64,000 bases of DNA from the NCBI RefSeq assembly GCF_009801115.1, contig NZ_VTOL01000004.1:434001-498000 (forward strand). Direction: 5' to 3'. The notes beneath the pieces were generated by a model that saw only the letters and a program-made list of their open reading frames with translations, was not told where the DNA came from and did not search any database. The translations under genes were made by a program, and so were the position numbers. This stretch comes from Dyadobacter sp. 3J3. Its GTDB lineage: Bacteria; Bacteroidota; Bacteroidia; Cytophagales; Spirosomataceae. Shown piece after piece: positions 8,716-17,152 of this stretch (positions are counted from its first letter, which is position 1; the number at the start of each line of letters is the position of its first letter).

Positions 8716-10272
8716 TCATTTATTTTTCCCATTCTTCAAAACCAAAACCTGAGGAAATGACAAAACACCCTGAAAAACCAGCTTCGTCAATTCTGATAAA
8801 TTATGAAAATAGGAGCCAAGTATGATGTCAATATCGCCATCTTTATCAAAATCTGCGACCTCCATCGTCATCCATTTTCCGGTTGCGGCTTCGGGAGTAG
8901 AGTGGGCTTTGAAGTTTAAATTCCCTTCGTTGGACAAATAAATAAATTGCTGTTCCGGATTTTCCAGTTCGGTATAAAAAGATACGGCTGCTATGTCAAG
9001 GTCGCCGTCATTATCAAAATCCCGTGCTACGGCTTTGGCAGCGCCATATAACGGATAGAAATAGCTTTCCTTGAAATTATCTTTTCCGTCATTGAGATAA
9101 ATTCTTACGCCATGATAGTTTTTCCTGATCGCTGAATAATCCCAGTTGTCTCCATTCGTAACCAGAATGTCCTGGAAACCATCTTTGTTAAAATCAGCAA
9201 GCTCAAAATAACTGATGCCATATTGCGGGGGAAATCTTAGCAATGTTTTTTCCTTGAATTCTCCATTCCCCAGATTGTAAAAGATTGAAATTTGCTCACG
9301 CGCCTGCGCCATAAGTACCATCAGATCGGGTTTGCTATCCTTATTAAAATCTGCAATTTCAACTTTTCTGGCACCGGGAAATTCTTTTAATATATGTTCT
9401 TTTGTCGGCTGAAAATTATCAAGCCAGAATAATTTCCCGGAATGATTTCCAAATTCACAGATAATAACATCCTCTTTTCCATCCATATTAAGATCGGATG
9501 CCGTGAATTGAACGGGTCTGTGCAGATTTTGAATCGTTACGGCTGTGGGTGATGCCTTCTTTTCCAGAGAAATTAATTTGCCCAGTTTTTGTTCAGAAGG
9601 TTGAAAAAGGCCAATGGTTAAAAGTCGCGGCGATGCATTTTTTTGGAAATCAATATCAACGGGTGGACTTTCCATCCACCAGGAATCTTTCAGTTTAAAT
9701 TGATTATCCAAAACGTACAAAACATTCTGTGCATCACCGACATAAATCTGAGAAGTTGCCGGATCGAATTTTAGTAAAGTGGTTTGTGGGAAAGGTTTGT
9801 CACCCAGCTTTATTTCCTGTGCTTTAAATAAAGGAAGTGAATTTGTGACTGGAATTACTTTTTGTGGTAACGGTTCTGCCGGTGCTTCTGTCTCGTAATA
9901 CTTTACGATTTTAGCCCAATTCTCGTCCGAAATTAATTGGGTTTCAGGATATATTCCCTGCGCACGGATCAGGTTTATTTCTACTTCGGCTAAATCTTCG
10001 TAGGGATTTCTGCCTGCACTTTTTACACCAAGTCTTAACCCCATATTTGGCAAAACAGAATTAACCCACGTTGCTTTGTCCAAAGAAGAAGGATCCGGAA
10101 ATAGATGGCAAGCGCGACAATATTGTCCTGCCAGTTGTCTTCCTGATAATGTATCAGAAAAATTCGTCCGCAAATCAGCTACGATCGTTGTTTTATCTTC
10201 TTTTTGTTTTATTGAAAAAACGGTAATCCAAAGAAAAAGACAAACAACCAAACCGAGTTTAAGGAAGGACAT
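8716..10272 (-). CDS. Secreted haem c / FG-GAP (VCBS) repeat protein
   Basis: Exported protein of 518 residues that joins a short cytochrome c-like segment to a beta-propeller. A hydrophobic signal sequence occupies residues 1-21. Residues 52-56 are CRACH, a CxxCH haem c attachment motif, within GRQLAGQYCRACHLFPDP. The rest contains repeated Ca-binding-like FG-GAP/VCBS units: DLNMDGKED, DFNKDSKPD, DFNKDGFQD, DFDNDGDLD, DFDKDGDID. The architecture is known in Bacteroidota and Planctomycetota, but the function is not settled; electron transfer coupled to sugar or polymer binding is only a guess. It is convergent with the amylosucrase gene, and no operon partner is seen. Confidence 0.8.
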   Translation of the reverse strand: MSFLKLGLVVCLFLWITVFSIKQKEDKTTIVADLRTNFSDTLSGRQLAGQYCRACHLFPDPSSLDKATWVNSVLPNMGLRLGVKSAGRNPYEDLAEVEINLIRAQGIYPETQLISDENWAKIVKYYETEAPAEPLPQKVIPVTNSLPLFKAQEIKLGDKPFPQTTLLKFDPATSQIYVGDAQNVLYVLDNQFKLKDSWWMESPPVDIDFQKNASPRLLTIGLFQPSEQKLGKLISLEKKASPTAVTIQNLHRPVQFTASDLNMDGKEDVIICEFGNHSGKLFWLDNFQPTKEHILKEFPGARKVEIADFNKDSKPDLMVLMAQAREQISIFYNLGNGEFKEKTLLRFPPQYGISYFELADFNKDGFQDILVTNGDNWDYSAIRKNYHGVRIYLNDGKDNFKESYFYPLYGAAKAVARDFDNDGDLDIAAVSFYTELENPEQQFIYLSNEGNLNFKAHSTPEAATGKWMTMEVADFDKDGDIDIILGSYFHNLSELTKLVFQGVLSFPQVLVLKNGKNK

Positions 10273-10341
10273 TTACGGTAACGATTTAAAAGTTGGAGGA
10301 AGAAATAATCGTCATACCTTGCCAGGTGAAGTTTTGGAGAA

Positions 10342-10387
10342 AAAAGAGAAATCAAAAACGGATTAACCCAATATTGATTTCTCTTTT
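10342..10387 (-). terminator. Terminator of argH
   Basis: Arms AAAAGAGAAATCAA and TTGATTTCTCTTTT flank a loop, and on the minus strand the hairpin is followed by TTTTTTCTCC. It starts 37 nt beyond the argH stop codon. Confidence 0.75.
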
Positions 10388-10423
10388 AGGATATTATATA
10401 TTTCAGGGATCGGCTTCTTTATT

Positions 10424-11758
10424 TCAAATAATTAAATTAGCCAAAGCAGATTTCACATTATCAAATTCAAACCGCGCCAACTCATTGTCCATCCGCACTT
10501 TGATCAGATCATTCTGCAAATTCCCAATACTGCCTTCATGCGTATGCTTCAATTCGCGTGGGGCAACGTAACTTCCGTCACCAATTTCTGCCCCCACCTG
10601 GCGGTAAGCATCACGGAAGGGAACACCATTGATAACCAGTTCATTTACACGTTCCACACTAAACAGCAAATCATATTTCGCGTCATCCAGCAAGTTTTGT
10701 TTCACCTTAATATTTTCCAGCATAAAAGCGGCAATATCCAGACAATCCAGAATTTCGTCAAAAGCCGGCATCAGGATTTCTTTCAGTAACTGCATATCCC
10801 GGTGATAACCTGATGGAAGATTGCTCAAAACCATGGTAACTTCCATTGGTAAAGCCTTCATCCGGTTCGTTTTAGCACGAAGTAATTCAGCAACATCCGG
10901 ATTTTTCTTGTGCGGCATAATACTGCTTCCGGTCGTCAGATCGTCTGGCAAAACGATGAAACTGAAATTTTGGCTGTTGTACAAACATACATCCATAGCA
11001 AGACGGGAAACCGTTGCAGCCACAGAAGAAATTGCAGTCAAGGCAGCCTGTTCCGTACGTCCGCGACTCATTTGCGCATAAACCACATTGTGATGCATGC
11101 CTTCAAATCCTAATAATTCGGTGGTTAGTGTACGATTTAACGGAAAAGAAGAACCATAACCCGCACCAGAGCCAAGCGGATTTCTATTGGCTAAACGATA
11201 CGCAGCATTTAACTGAATCACATCATCAATCAAACCTTCGGCATAAGCACCAAACCATAAACCGAAAGAAGACGGCATGGCGATCTGCAAATGCGTATAA
11301 CCCGGCAAAAGATCATTTTTATGCTCTTCCGACTTGCTGATCAATACATCGAAAAGTTTTTCAGTAGCCTGAACAACCTGAAAAAGACGGTCACGCGTAT
11401 AAAGTTTCATATCGACCAAAACCTGATCGTTACGGGAACGTCCGCTATGGATTTTTTTGCCAATGTCGCCCAATTGGCGCGTCAGCATCAATTCCACCTG
11501 CGAATGAACGTCTTCAACACCATCTTCGATAGCAAAATTGCCTTGCTGGATTTGCGCGTAAATTTCAATCAGTTCCGCTTTCAGCGCAATCAGATCGTCT
11601 GTCGTCAGTAATCCGATTGTTTCAAGCATTGTTGCATGCGCCAGATTTCCCAGCACATCAAATTCAGCAAGATGCAAATCCATTTCACGATCACGGCCGA
11701 CAGTGAAGCGTTCTATTTTTTCAGAAGTAACGGTATTTTCTTTTTGCCAGAGTTTCAA
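10424..11758 (-). CDS. argH: Argininosuccinate lyase
   Basis: Last step of arginine biosynthesis: argininosuccinate to arginine and fumarate, cytosolic homotetramer. The family signature GSSIMPHKKNPD is present, as are the conserved SGRSRNDQV and TTELLGFEG stretches. The frame is open from 11794, but residues 1-12 of that reading come from a repeat element; the family's usual start (M-K-L-W-Q-K) corresponds to the TTG at 11758, giving 444 residues. C-terminal part is normal (REL, DVKSAL-type end). It stands alone between an inverted-repeat element on its 5' side and a terminator on its 3' side. Other arginine genes are not in the window, though an arginine decarboxylase lies at 49.4 kb. Confidence 0.95.
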   Translation of the reverse strand: MKLWQKENTVTSEKIERFTVGRDREMDLHLAEFDVLGNLAHATMLETIGLLTTDDLIALKAELIEIYAQIQQGNFAIEDGVEDVHSQVELMLTRQLGDIGKKIHSGRSRNDQVLVDMKLYTRDRLFQVVQATEKLFDVLISKSEEHKNDLLPGYTHLQIAMPSSFGLWFGAYAEGLIDDVIQLNAAYRLANRNPLGSGAGYGSSFPLNRTLTTELLGFEGMHHNVVYAQMSRGRTEQAALTAISSVAATVSRLAMDVCLYNSQNFSFIVLPDDLTTGSSIMPHKKNPDVAELLRAKTNRMKALPMEVTMVLSNLPSGYHRDMQLLKEILMPAFDEILDCLDIAAFMLENIKVKQNLLDDAKYDLLFSVERVNELVINGVPFRDAYRQVGAEIGDGSYVAPRELKHTHEGSIGNLQNDLIKVRMDNELARFEFDNVKSALANLII

Positions 11759-11901
11759 AATCAGTAGAAGAATTATGGTTACACAGAGGTGCACAGAGTA
11801 GGATTGAGCTACACAGAGGTATTAATCCTAATCCGCCTCATATTTCTACAAATTTACAATCTATTAAGGAAAAGCGGAGGAAATTGTTTCGCTAATTTGT
11901 C

Positions 11902-12017
11902 AGGTTACACGGAGCGGACGCCGCGCGGGTGTACTGAGAAAAAGGAGAGGGACACAGAGTTTCTATAAAAAAATCTCTGTGTCCCTCTTTTTACCTCCGT
12001 GTTTCTCTGTGTAACCT
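11902..12017. repeat. Long imperfect inverted-repeat element (family A, copy 1)
   Basis: Outer arms AGGTTACACGGAG and CTCTGTGTAACCT, with inner arms GAGGGACACAGAG and CTCTGTGTCCCTC, fold into one long hairpin. It begins 7 nt beyond the stop of the NlpC/P60 gene. Shorter repeats of ACACAGAGGT at about 11771 and 11811 extend towards argH. Positions 912-928 of this kilobase hold a 17-bp core GAGCGGACGCCGCGCGG that recurs inverted at 51706-51722. Confidence 0.75.
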
Positions 12018-12024
12018 AAATATA

Positions 12025-12531
12025 TTAATTAATCATCCGCCGGATGGCTACGAAGCGTTTTTGGTAATAATCAGCACTCAGCAGATCATAACGCACACCG
12101 CCGTTCCAGGCAGAATGGATGAAGCGTACATAACCCGGAGCTATTTCAGTAATAATGCCAACATGCCCCACACGGGAATCTTTGGAACTATGTCCTTTGA
12201 AAAAAATCAAATCACCTTTACGGGCAGCAGAAAGATCTATTTGTTCTCCTTTTTCAGATTGAGCGGCACTTGAATGCGGCAAAAGAATATCCCATTTGCT
12301 AAAACAATAGCGGACAAAACCGGAGCAATCAAAACCTTTTTTGGAAGTTCCGCCTGAGCGGTAACGGATATGAAGATGTTTATCGGCGAAAGATACCAGA
12401 GATTCAATTGGATTGAGCGTATCAGCGGCTGTTTTTGGAGGATTTAATGATCTTGCATGAGCAGTATTGCCAGATAAAAGAGCACAAATTAACAAGCTTG
12501 TGAAAACGGTACGTTGAATCAAATTCTGCAT
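12025..12531 (-). CDS. NlpC/P60-family cell-wall hydrolase
   Basis: Exported cysteine peptidase predicted to cut peptide cross-links of peptidoglycan. Residues 1-27 form a signal peptide (ending near AHARS). The NlpC/P60 catalytic set is visible: Cys69 in FDCSGFVRYCF, His123 in VGHVGI and His139 in FIHSAW. At 168 residues it is a single catalytic domain with no SH3 or LysM module. It is monocistronic, with an inverted-repeat element immediately after its stop codon. Confidence 0.9.
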   Translation of the reverse strand: MQNLIQRTVFTSLLICALLSGNTAHARSLNPPKTAADTLNPIESLVSFADKHLHIRYRSGGTSKKGFDCSGFVRYCFSKWDILLPHSSAAQSEKGEQIDLSAARKGDLIFFKGHSSKDSRVGHVGIITEIAPGYVRFIHSAWNGGVRYDLLSADYYQKRFVAIRRMIN

Positions 12532-12762
12532 TCAGATTGGTTTAGGTTCTGATACTTAAACTTAGGCCAATAGAAAATATTGTGTTTCCTGTTAAATACC
12601 TAAGAAGTTTAAAGATAAGAAGGTTTTGGCATCTAAGAAATTTTAAAGAATTAAGTTTTTGTGAACTTTCTTAATTTGTCTGGTAAGTCATTAATAGCCA
12701 GTGCTTTTAGGATTGTGTTTGTCAATCGTAAGGTTAGGCTTCATTCCCCCCATCTTTTTTCC

Positions 12763-12770
12763 TATTTTTG
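12763..12770 (+). promoter_or_regulatory. Possible -7 promoter element of purM
   Basis: TATTTTTG fits TAnnTTTG, followed by the GCAC that commonly trails Bacteroidota start sites, 42 nt before the purM ATG. No -33 TTG at standard spacing was found. Confidence 0.4.
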
Positions 12771-12811
12771 CACCCTTTAAGAAGAAATTTAGATTTAACC
12801 ATACTTAACGC

Positions 12812-13984
12812 ATGGAAACCACCGACCGTTATTTGCAACGCGGCGTATCTGCATCGAAAGAAGACGTACACAAGGCAATCGAGAATATTGACAAAGGGTT
12901 ATATCCAAAAGCTTTTTGCAAAATTGTTCCTGATACGCTTGCCGGAGATCCGGAATATTGCACCATTATGCACGCGGACGGAGCGGGTACCAAAACTTCG
13001 CTGGCTTATTTGTACTGGAAAGAAACCGGTGATATTTCCGTTTGGAAAGGTATTGCGCAGGATGCCATCGTAATGAATACCGATGATTTATTGTGTGTTG
13101 GCGCCACAGGCCCGATGCTTTATTCATCTACAATCGACAGAAATAAAAACAGGATTCCGGGTGAAGTAATTGCGCAGGTGATTAATGGCGCCGAGGAAAT
13201 TCTGGAAATGCTGCGCAGCTACGGCGTAGAAATATATAGTACCGGCGGAGAAACGGCTGATGTTGGCGATCTGGTACGGACCGTAACTGTGAACAGTACT
13301 GTTATTGCCCGAATGAAAAGATCGGAAGTTATTGATAATGCTAATATTAAAGCTGGCGACGTAATTGTTGGACTTGCTTCTTATGGTCAGTCGAATTATG
13401 AAACTTCTTACAACGGAGGCATGGGCAGCAACGGATTAACTTCCGCGCGCCATGATGTGCTAGGAAAATATCTTGTTGAAAAATATCCTGAAAGTTTTGA
13501 TCCGGAAGTTAATAATGATCTGATTTATAGCGGTTCAAAAAAACTTACCGATGCTGTTGAAGGAACTGATTTGAATGTTGGACAATTAATTCTATCCCCA
13601 ACAAGAACCTATGCTCCGGTAGCAAAAGCATTATTGGATGAACTTCGTCCGCAAATCCACGGCATGGTACATTGCAGCGGCGGTGCTCAAACCAAGATTT
13701 TGCATTTTATTGATAACCTGCATATTATAAAAGATAATCTGCTTCCGGTTCCACCTTTATTCCGTTTGATTCAGGAAGAAAGTAAGACTTCATGGCAGGA
13801 AATGTATAAGGTTTTTAATATGGGGCATAGACTGGAAGTTTATTTATCCGAAGAAAATGCTGCCCGTGTTATAGAAATATCACAATCATTCGGCATTGAA
13901 GCGCAGATTATTGGACGTGTGGAAGCTTCTCCGGTTAAGAAACTGACGATTACAAGTGAGGCTGGGACGTTTTATTATGAGTGA
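12812..13984 (+). CDS. purM: Phosphoribosylformylglycinamidine cyclo-ligase (AIR synthase)
   Basis: Fifth step of purine synthesis: ATP-dependent closure of FGAM to aminoimidazole ribotide. The AIRS N-domain is recognised by DGAGTKTSLAYLYWK, AIVMNTDDLLCVGA and STGGETADVGDLVRT; the C-domain by LILSPTRTYAPV and GMVHCSGGAQTKILHF. At 390 residues it matches the longer Bacteroidota form of PurM rather than the 345-residue enterobacterial one. ATG 12812 has METTDRYLQRGVS, the expected N-terminus. It appears to be a single-gene unit; the Fic gene starts 60 nt later. Confidence 0.93.
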   Translation: METTDRYLQRGVSASKEDVHKAIENIDKGLYPKAFCKIVPDTLAGDPEYCTIMHADGAGTKTSLAYLYWKETGDISVWKGIAQDAIVMNTDDLLCVGATGPMLYSSTIDRNKNRIPGEVIAQVINGAEEILEMLRSYGVEIYSTGGETADVGDLVRTVTVNSTVIARMKRSEVIDNANIKAGDVIVGLASYGQSNYETSYNGGMGSNGLTSARHDVLGKYLVEKYPESFDPEVNNDLIYSGSKKLTDAVEGTDLNVGQLILSPTRTYAPVAKALLDELRPQIHGMVHCSGGAQTKILHFIDNLHIIKDNLLPVPPLFRLIQEESKTSWQEMYKVFNMGHRLEVYLSEENAARVIEISQSFGIEAQIIGRVEASPVKKLTITSEAGTFYYE

Positions 13985-14044
13985 ATTTTGATGCAGTAAA
14001 GTTCTTAAAGGTCAGGTTTCGGGTTGGATTACGATATTAAAAAT

Positions 14045-15034
14045 ATGCAGATGACAATTCCGTTACTTCCGTTGAAGCAGGACGTTGAGACAAAAGCAAT
14101 TTTGAAAAAAGTTGCGAAGGCTCATCAGGCGTTGGCTGAATTAAAAGGTGTTGCGAAAAGTATCCCGAACGAAGCGATATTGGTTAATACACTTTCTTTG
14201 CAGGAAGCAAAGGAGAGTTCTGCTATTGAAAATATTATCACAACTCATGATGAATTGTATCAGAGTAATGCACTTACCCAGCAATTCGTAAGTATTGCAG
14301 CTAAGGAAGTCTTTAATTATTCCAAAGCTTTACAATATGGATTCCAAATTGTAAAGGAAACCGGTATTCTTACGAATAGTTATATTTTAAGGATACAGTC
14401 TGAAATTGAAGGGAATAATGCTGGTTTTAGAAAACTTCCGGGGACGGCTTTGAAAAACCAGCAGACGGGTGAAGTTGTATATATGCCACCACAAGATCCT
14501 GATGAAATTGTCAAACTAATGGACAATTTGGAACAATTTATTAATGATAATGAGTTGAGCGATTTGGACCCATTAGTAAAAATGGCAGTTATTCATCATC
14601 AGTTTGAAAGCATTCATCCTTTTTATGATGGCAATGGTAGAACCGGACGTATCATTAATATTTTATATCTTGTTAAGCAAGACCTCTTAAATTTGCCCAT
14701 TTTATATTTGAGTAGATATATTAACCTAAACAAAAAAAGTTATTACGAATTACTGCAAGAGGTGAGAGATAGCGGTAATTGGGAAAATTGGATTCTATTT
14801 ATCCTGGAAGGTATCGAAAGTATTTCCAGGCAAACCATAGTTTTGTTGGAGGGTATAAAAGCAGAAATGCAAAGCTATAAAAACCGCATAAGATTAAGCC
14901 TGCCAAAAACTGCATCTAAATATTTAAATGAACTGGAAAAAATAGGGTTGATTAGCAAAGTAAAATTGGGTAAGGAAAATTATTATGTCAATTCGGCTTT
15001 GTTCCAGTTATTAAGCAATGTAAACTCACGATAA
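14045..15034 (+). CDS. Fic-family AMP-transferase, class II (self-inhibited)
   Basis: Predicted to transfer AMP from ATP to a target protein hydroxyl. The canonical Fic motif is complete: HPFYDGNGRTGR starting at His191, with the flap region upstream. The N-terminal inhibitory helix motif (S/T)xxxE(N/G) is also present as S58-S-A-I-E62-N63, which places it in class II, where the inhibitor is part of the same chain. A C-terminal winged-helix-like segment (residues about 285-330: ASKYLNELEKIGLISKVKLGKENYYVN) looks DNA-binding. The frame is open from a TTG at 14024, but ATG 14045 is the better start. Its role (housekeeping regulation or toxin) cannot be told from sequence. Confidence 0.9.
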   Translation: MQMTIPLLPLKQDVETKAILKKVAKAHQALAELKGVAKSIPNEAILVNTLSLQEAKESSAIENIITTHDELYQSNALTQQFVSIAAKEVFNYSKALQYGFQIVKETGILTNSYILRIQSEIEGNNAGFRKLPGTALKNQQTGEVVYMPPQDPDEIVKLMDNLEQFINDNELSDLDPLVKMAVIHHQFESIHPFYDGNGRTGRIINILYLVKQDLLNLPILYLSRYINLNKKSYYELLQEVRDSGNWENWILFILEGIESISRQTIVLLEGIKAEMQSYKNRIRLSLPKTASKYLNELEKIGLISKVKLGKENYYVNSALFQLLSNVNSR

Positions 15035-15069
15035 TGTGTTAAAAAAAAAGTAAATTTTTAACACAAGTA

Positions 15070-15113
15070 AAAGACATGTTAAGATAGTGACCTTTTTCTT
15101 AACATGTCTTTAT
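15070..15113 (+). terminator. Terminator after the Fic gene
   Basis: Arms GACATGTTAAG and CTTAACATGTC, followed by TTTATTAATT. A weaker hairpin (GTGTTAAAAA / TTTTTAACAC) lies directly upstream at about 15034-15064. Confidence 0.75.
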
Positions 15114-15228
15114 TAATTAATACTAAATTTTCTAATCAATTTCGATATATTAGAATTTTTTCTACTATATGGCATGGATGTTATAGAAATAGTTGTACAA
15201 CTATATCTCGTCGTTAAATTCATCAACC

Positions 15229-16944
15229 ATGGAAAAATTCAACTCAAAAATAAGGATCGGAAGTTTCGTAATGCTATTAATTCTTGGTTTGCTATTTTGT
15301 AAAAATGAAAGTTACTCACAGCCTGCAATTTATTTTAAATCTGTAATTCCCAGTGGGCTAAGCTCTCCTATTCAACTTGTCAACGCCGGTGACGGAACAA
15401 ACCGGATTTTTATTGTCCAAAAGGGCGGCGATATCAAAGTATATAATTCGGCTTTTACATCGCTTGGTACTTTTCTTACGGTGGCAGGAGTTTTAAACAA
15501 TGGCGAGCAAGGACTGTTAAGTCTGGCGTTTCATCCGGACTATGAAACCAACGGGACATTTTTTGTTTATTATAACAATCTTGACGGCAATTTGGAAATT
15601 GCCCGATATAAAGTAGATCCAGGAAATCCAAATCTGGGTAATCCAGGTTCAAAAACCATTGTAAAAACAATTCTCCACCCTGGTCAGGCAAATCATAATG
15701 GTGGCGAGCTTCATTTTGGTAGTGATGGCTATTTATATCTTTCCATTGGTGATGGCGGTGGTGGGGGCGATCCTAATAATAATGCACAGGATCCAACAAG
15801 GCTCCTTGGTAAAATTTTGAGAATGGCTGTCAATACAACCGATGATGGGCCCATTTATACAAATCCTGCTGACAATCCTTATCCTGACGGAAATGGTGGT
15901 AAAAATGAGGTTTTTGCAACAGGATTAAGAAATCCTTTTCGATGGAGTTTTGACAGCGGAACAGGTGATATGTGGATCGGAGATGTAGGGCAAGGTGCCA
16001 GGGAAGAAATTAATCATCGTACCGCGGCAACTTTATCAGCTGCAAATTATGGATGGGGCTGTTATGAAGGAAGCCTGACATATAATAGCGCTTATTGTAT
16101 ACCCAATGCCCAGTATCACTTCCCTATACATGAGTATGTGACAAATAGTACCGCTGGAAATTCTGTCGTAGGTGGTGTTGTTTACCGAGGGACCCTACAT
16201 CCTGAATTTCAGGGGTATTATATTGGAGGTGATTTTAAATCGGGTGATCTTCATATTATAGGTCCTGTTGGTGGAACCATTGCTACAACAGTTCGGACTA
16301 CTTCTTTTACCGATATTGCTGATTTTGGAGAGGCAGAAAATGGTGAAATTTATGCAGTTTCTTTAACGTCCGGTATCATTTACAATTTGACTACGCAAAA
16401 TCCCTTACCGGTAGAGTTGATCAGTTTTACAGGAACATCTGGAAATGAAGGTGTAAAATTGAACTGGAAAACGGCAATGGAGAAAGACTTCCGGCTTTTT
16501 GATGTTGAGTTCAGTACTAACGCAAAAAGCTTTTCACAAGTTGGTAGCGTATATCCCAAAGGTAGCCTGACTGGAGGAGACTATCAGTTTTTTCATTCGG
16601 TTAATAGTGCTCAAACACTTTATTATCGTTTGAAAATGGTTGATAAAGATGATAGTTTCAAATATTCAACAATCATCAGTATTAATTCAGGTAATGAAAA
16701 TATCAGTTCGAATTTTGTACGGCCATCTTTGATCGACAGCAAAATGATGCATCTAATGATTGAAGAACCATTTAATTCATTTGAACTGGTAAGTGCAAAC
16801 GGGAATGTTTTAATGAAAAGAGATATCACCAACCAAAGCGGTGATCTGAATATACCCGTTGAATCCGTAGCGTCAGGTATGTACATTGTGCGGTTGCAGG
16901 GAAATGAAAGGGTATTAAATCAGAAAGTTTTGATTGTAAGATAG
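15229..16944 (+). CDS. Secreted PQQ-type sugar dehydrogenase (GSDH) with T9SS sorting tail
   Basis: Secreted glucose/sorbosone dehydrogenase-like beta-propeller. ATG 15229 gives a signal peptide (residues 1-30); the frame is open from a TTG at 15193. The propeller (about residues 35-385) shows the family stretches GLLSLAFHPDYETNG, GNPNLG, HNGGELHFGSDGYLYLSIGDGG, DNPYPDGNGGKNEVFATGLRNPFRWSFD and WIGDVGQGAREEI. Residues from about 395 are a T9SS-type region (LPVELISFTG, YYRLKMVDKD) ending in SGMYIVRLQGNERVLNQKVL, a type A sorting domain, so the protein is probably moved to the cell surface by T9SS. PQQ as cofactor is family knowledge, not proven here. Confidence 0.88.
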   Translation: MEKFNSKIRIGSFVMLLILGLLFCKNESYSQPAIYFKSVIPSGLSSPIQLVNAGDGTNRIFIVQKGGDIKVYNSAFTSLGTFLTVAGVLNNGEQGLLSLAFHPDYETNGTFFVYYNNLDGNLEIARYKVDPGNPNLGNPGSKTIVKTILHPGQANHNGGELHFGSDGYLYLSIGDGGGGGDPNNNAQDPTRLLGKILRMAVNTTDDGPIYTNPADNPYPDGNGGKNEVFATGLRNPFRWSFDSGTGDMWIGDVGQGAREEINHRTAATLSAANYGWGCYEGSLTYNSAYCIPNAQYHFPIHEYVTNSTAGNSVVGGVVYRGTLHPEFQGYYIGGDFKSGDLHIIGPVGGTIATTVRTTSFTDIADFGEAENGEIYAVSLTSGIIYNLTTQNPLPVELISFTGTSGNEGVKLNWKTAMEKDFRLFDVEFSTNAKSFSQVGSVYPKGSLTGGDYQFFHSVNSAQTLYYRLKMVDKDDSFKYSTIISINSGNENISSNFVRPSLIDSKMMHLMIEEPFNSFELVSANGNVLMKRDITNQSGDLNIPVESVASGMYIVRLQGNERVLNQKVLIVR

Positions 16945-16970
16945 TTTTGAAACGTTGTATTTATAAGCGT

Positions 16971-17017
16971 AAAACCATCAATATTATGCCATTGGGCGTT
17001 TATTGATGGTTTTTTTA
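16971..17017 (+). terminator. Terminator after the sugar dehydrogenase gene
   Basis: Arms AAAACCATCAATA and TATTGATGGTTTT, followed by a run of T, 27 nt after the stop codon. Confidence 0.88.
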
Positions 17018-17082
17018 CAAAAAAGAAAATTATCTTACCGTCCAGTTTTTATAAGTGAGAAATTTTTCTGTTAATAAAATTA

Positions 17083-17106
17083 ATATAACTAATTTATTAG
17101 TTATAT
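17083..17106. promoter_or_regulatory. Dyad upstream of the WG-repeat gene
   Basis: Perfect 10-bp arms ATATAACTAA and TTAGTTATAT around a 4-nt centre, 47 nt before the ATG. It could be an operator or part of the promoter. Its core AACTAA/TTAGTT is shared with the dyad in front of hicA. Confidence 0.4.
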
Positions 17107-17152
17107 CTTTATCAAAATGGAATTTCTCTTTTTATGTTAAAAATAAATTTTT

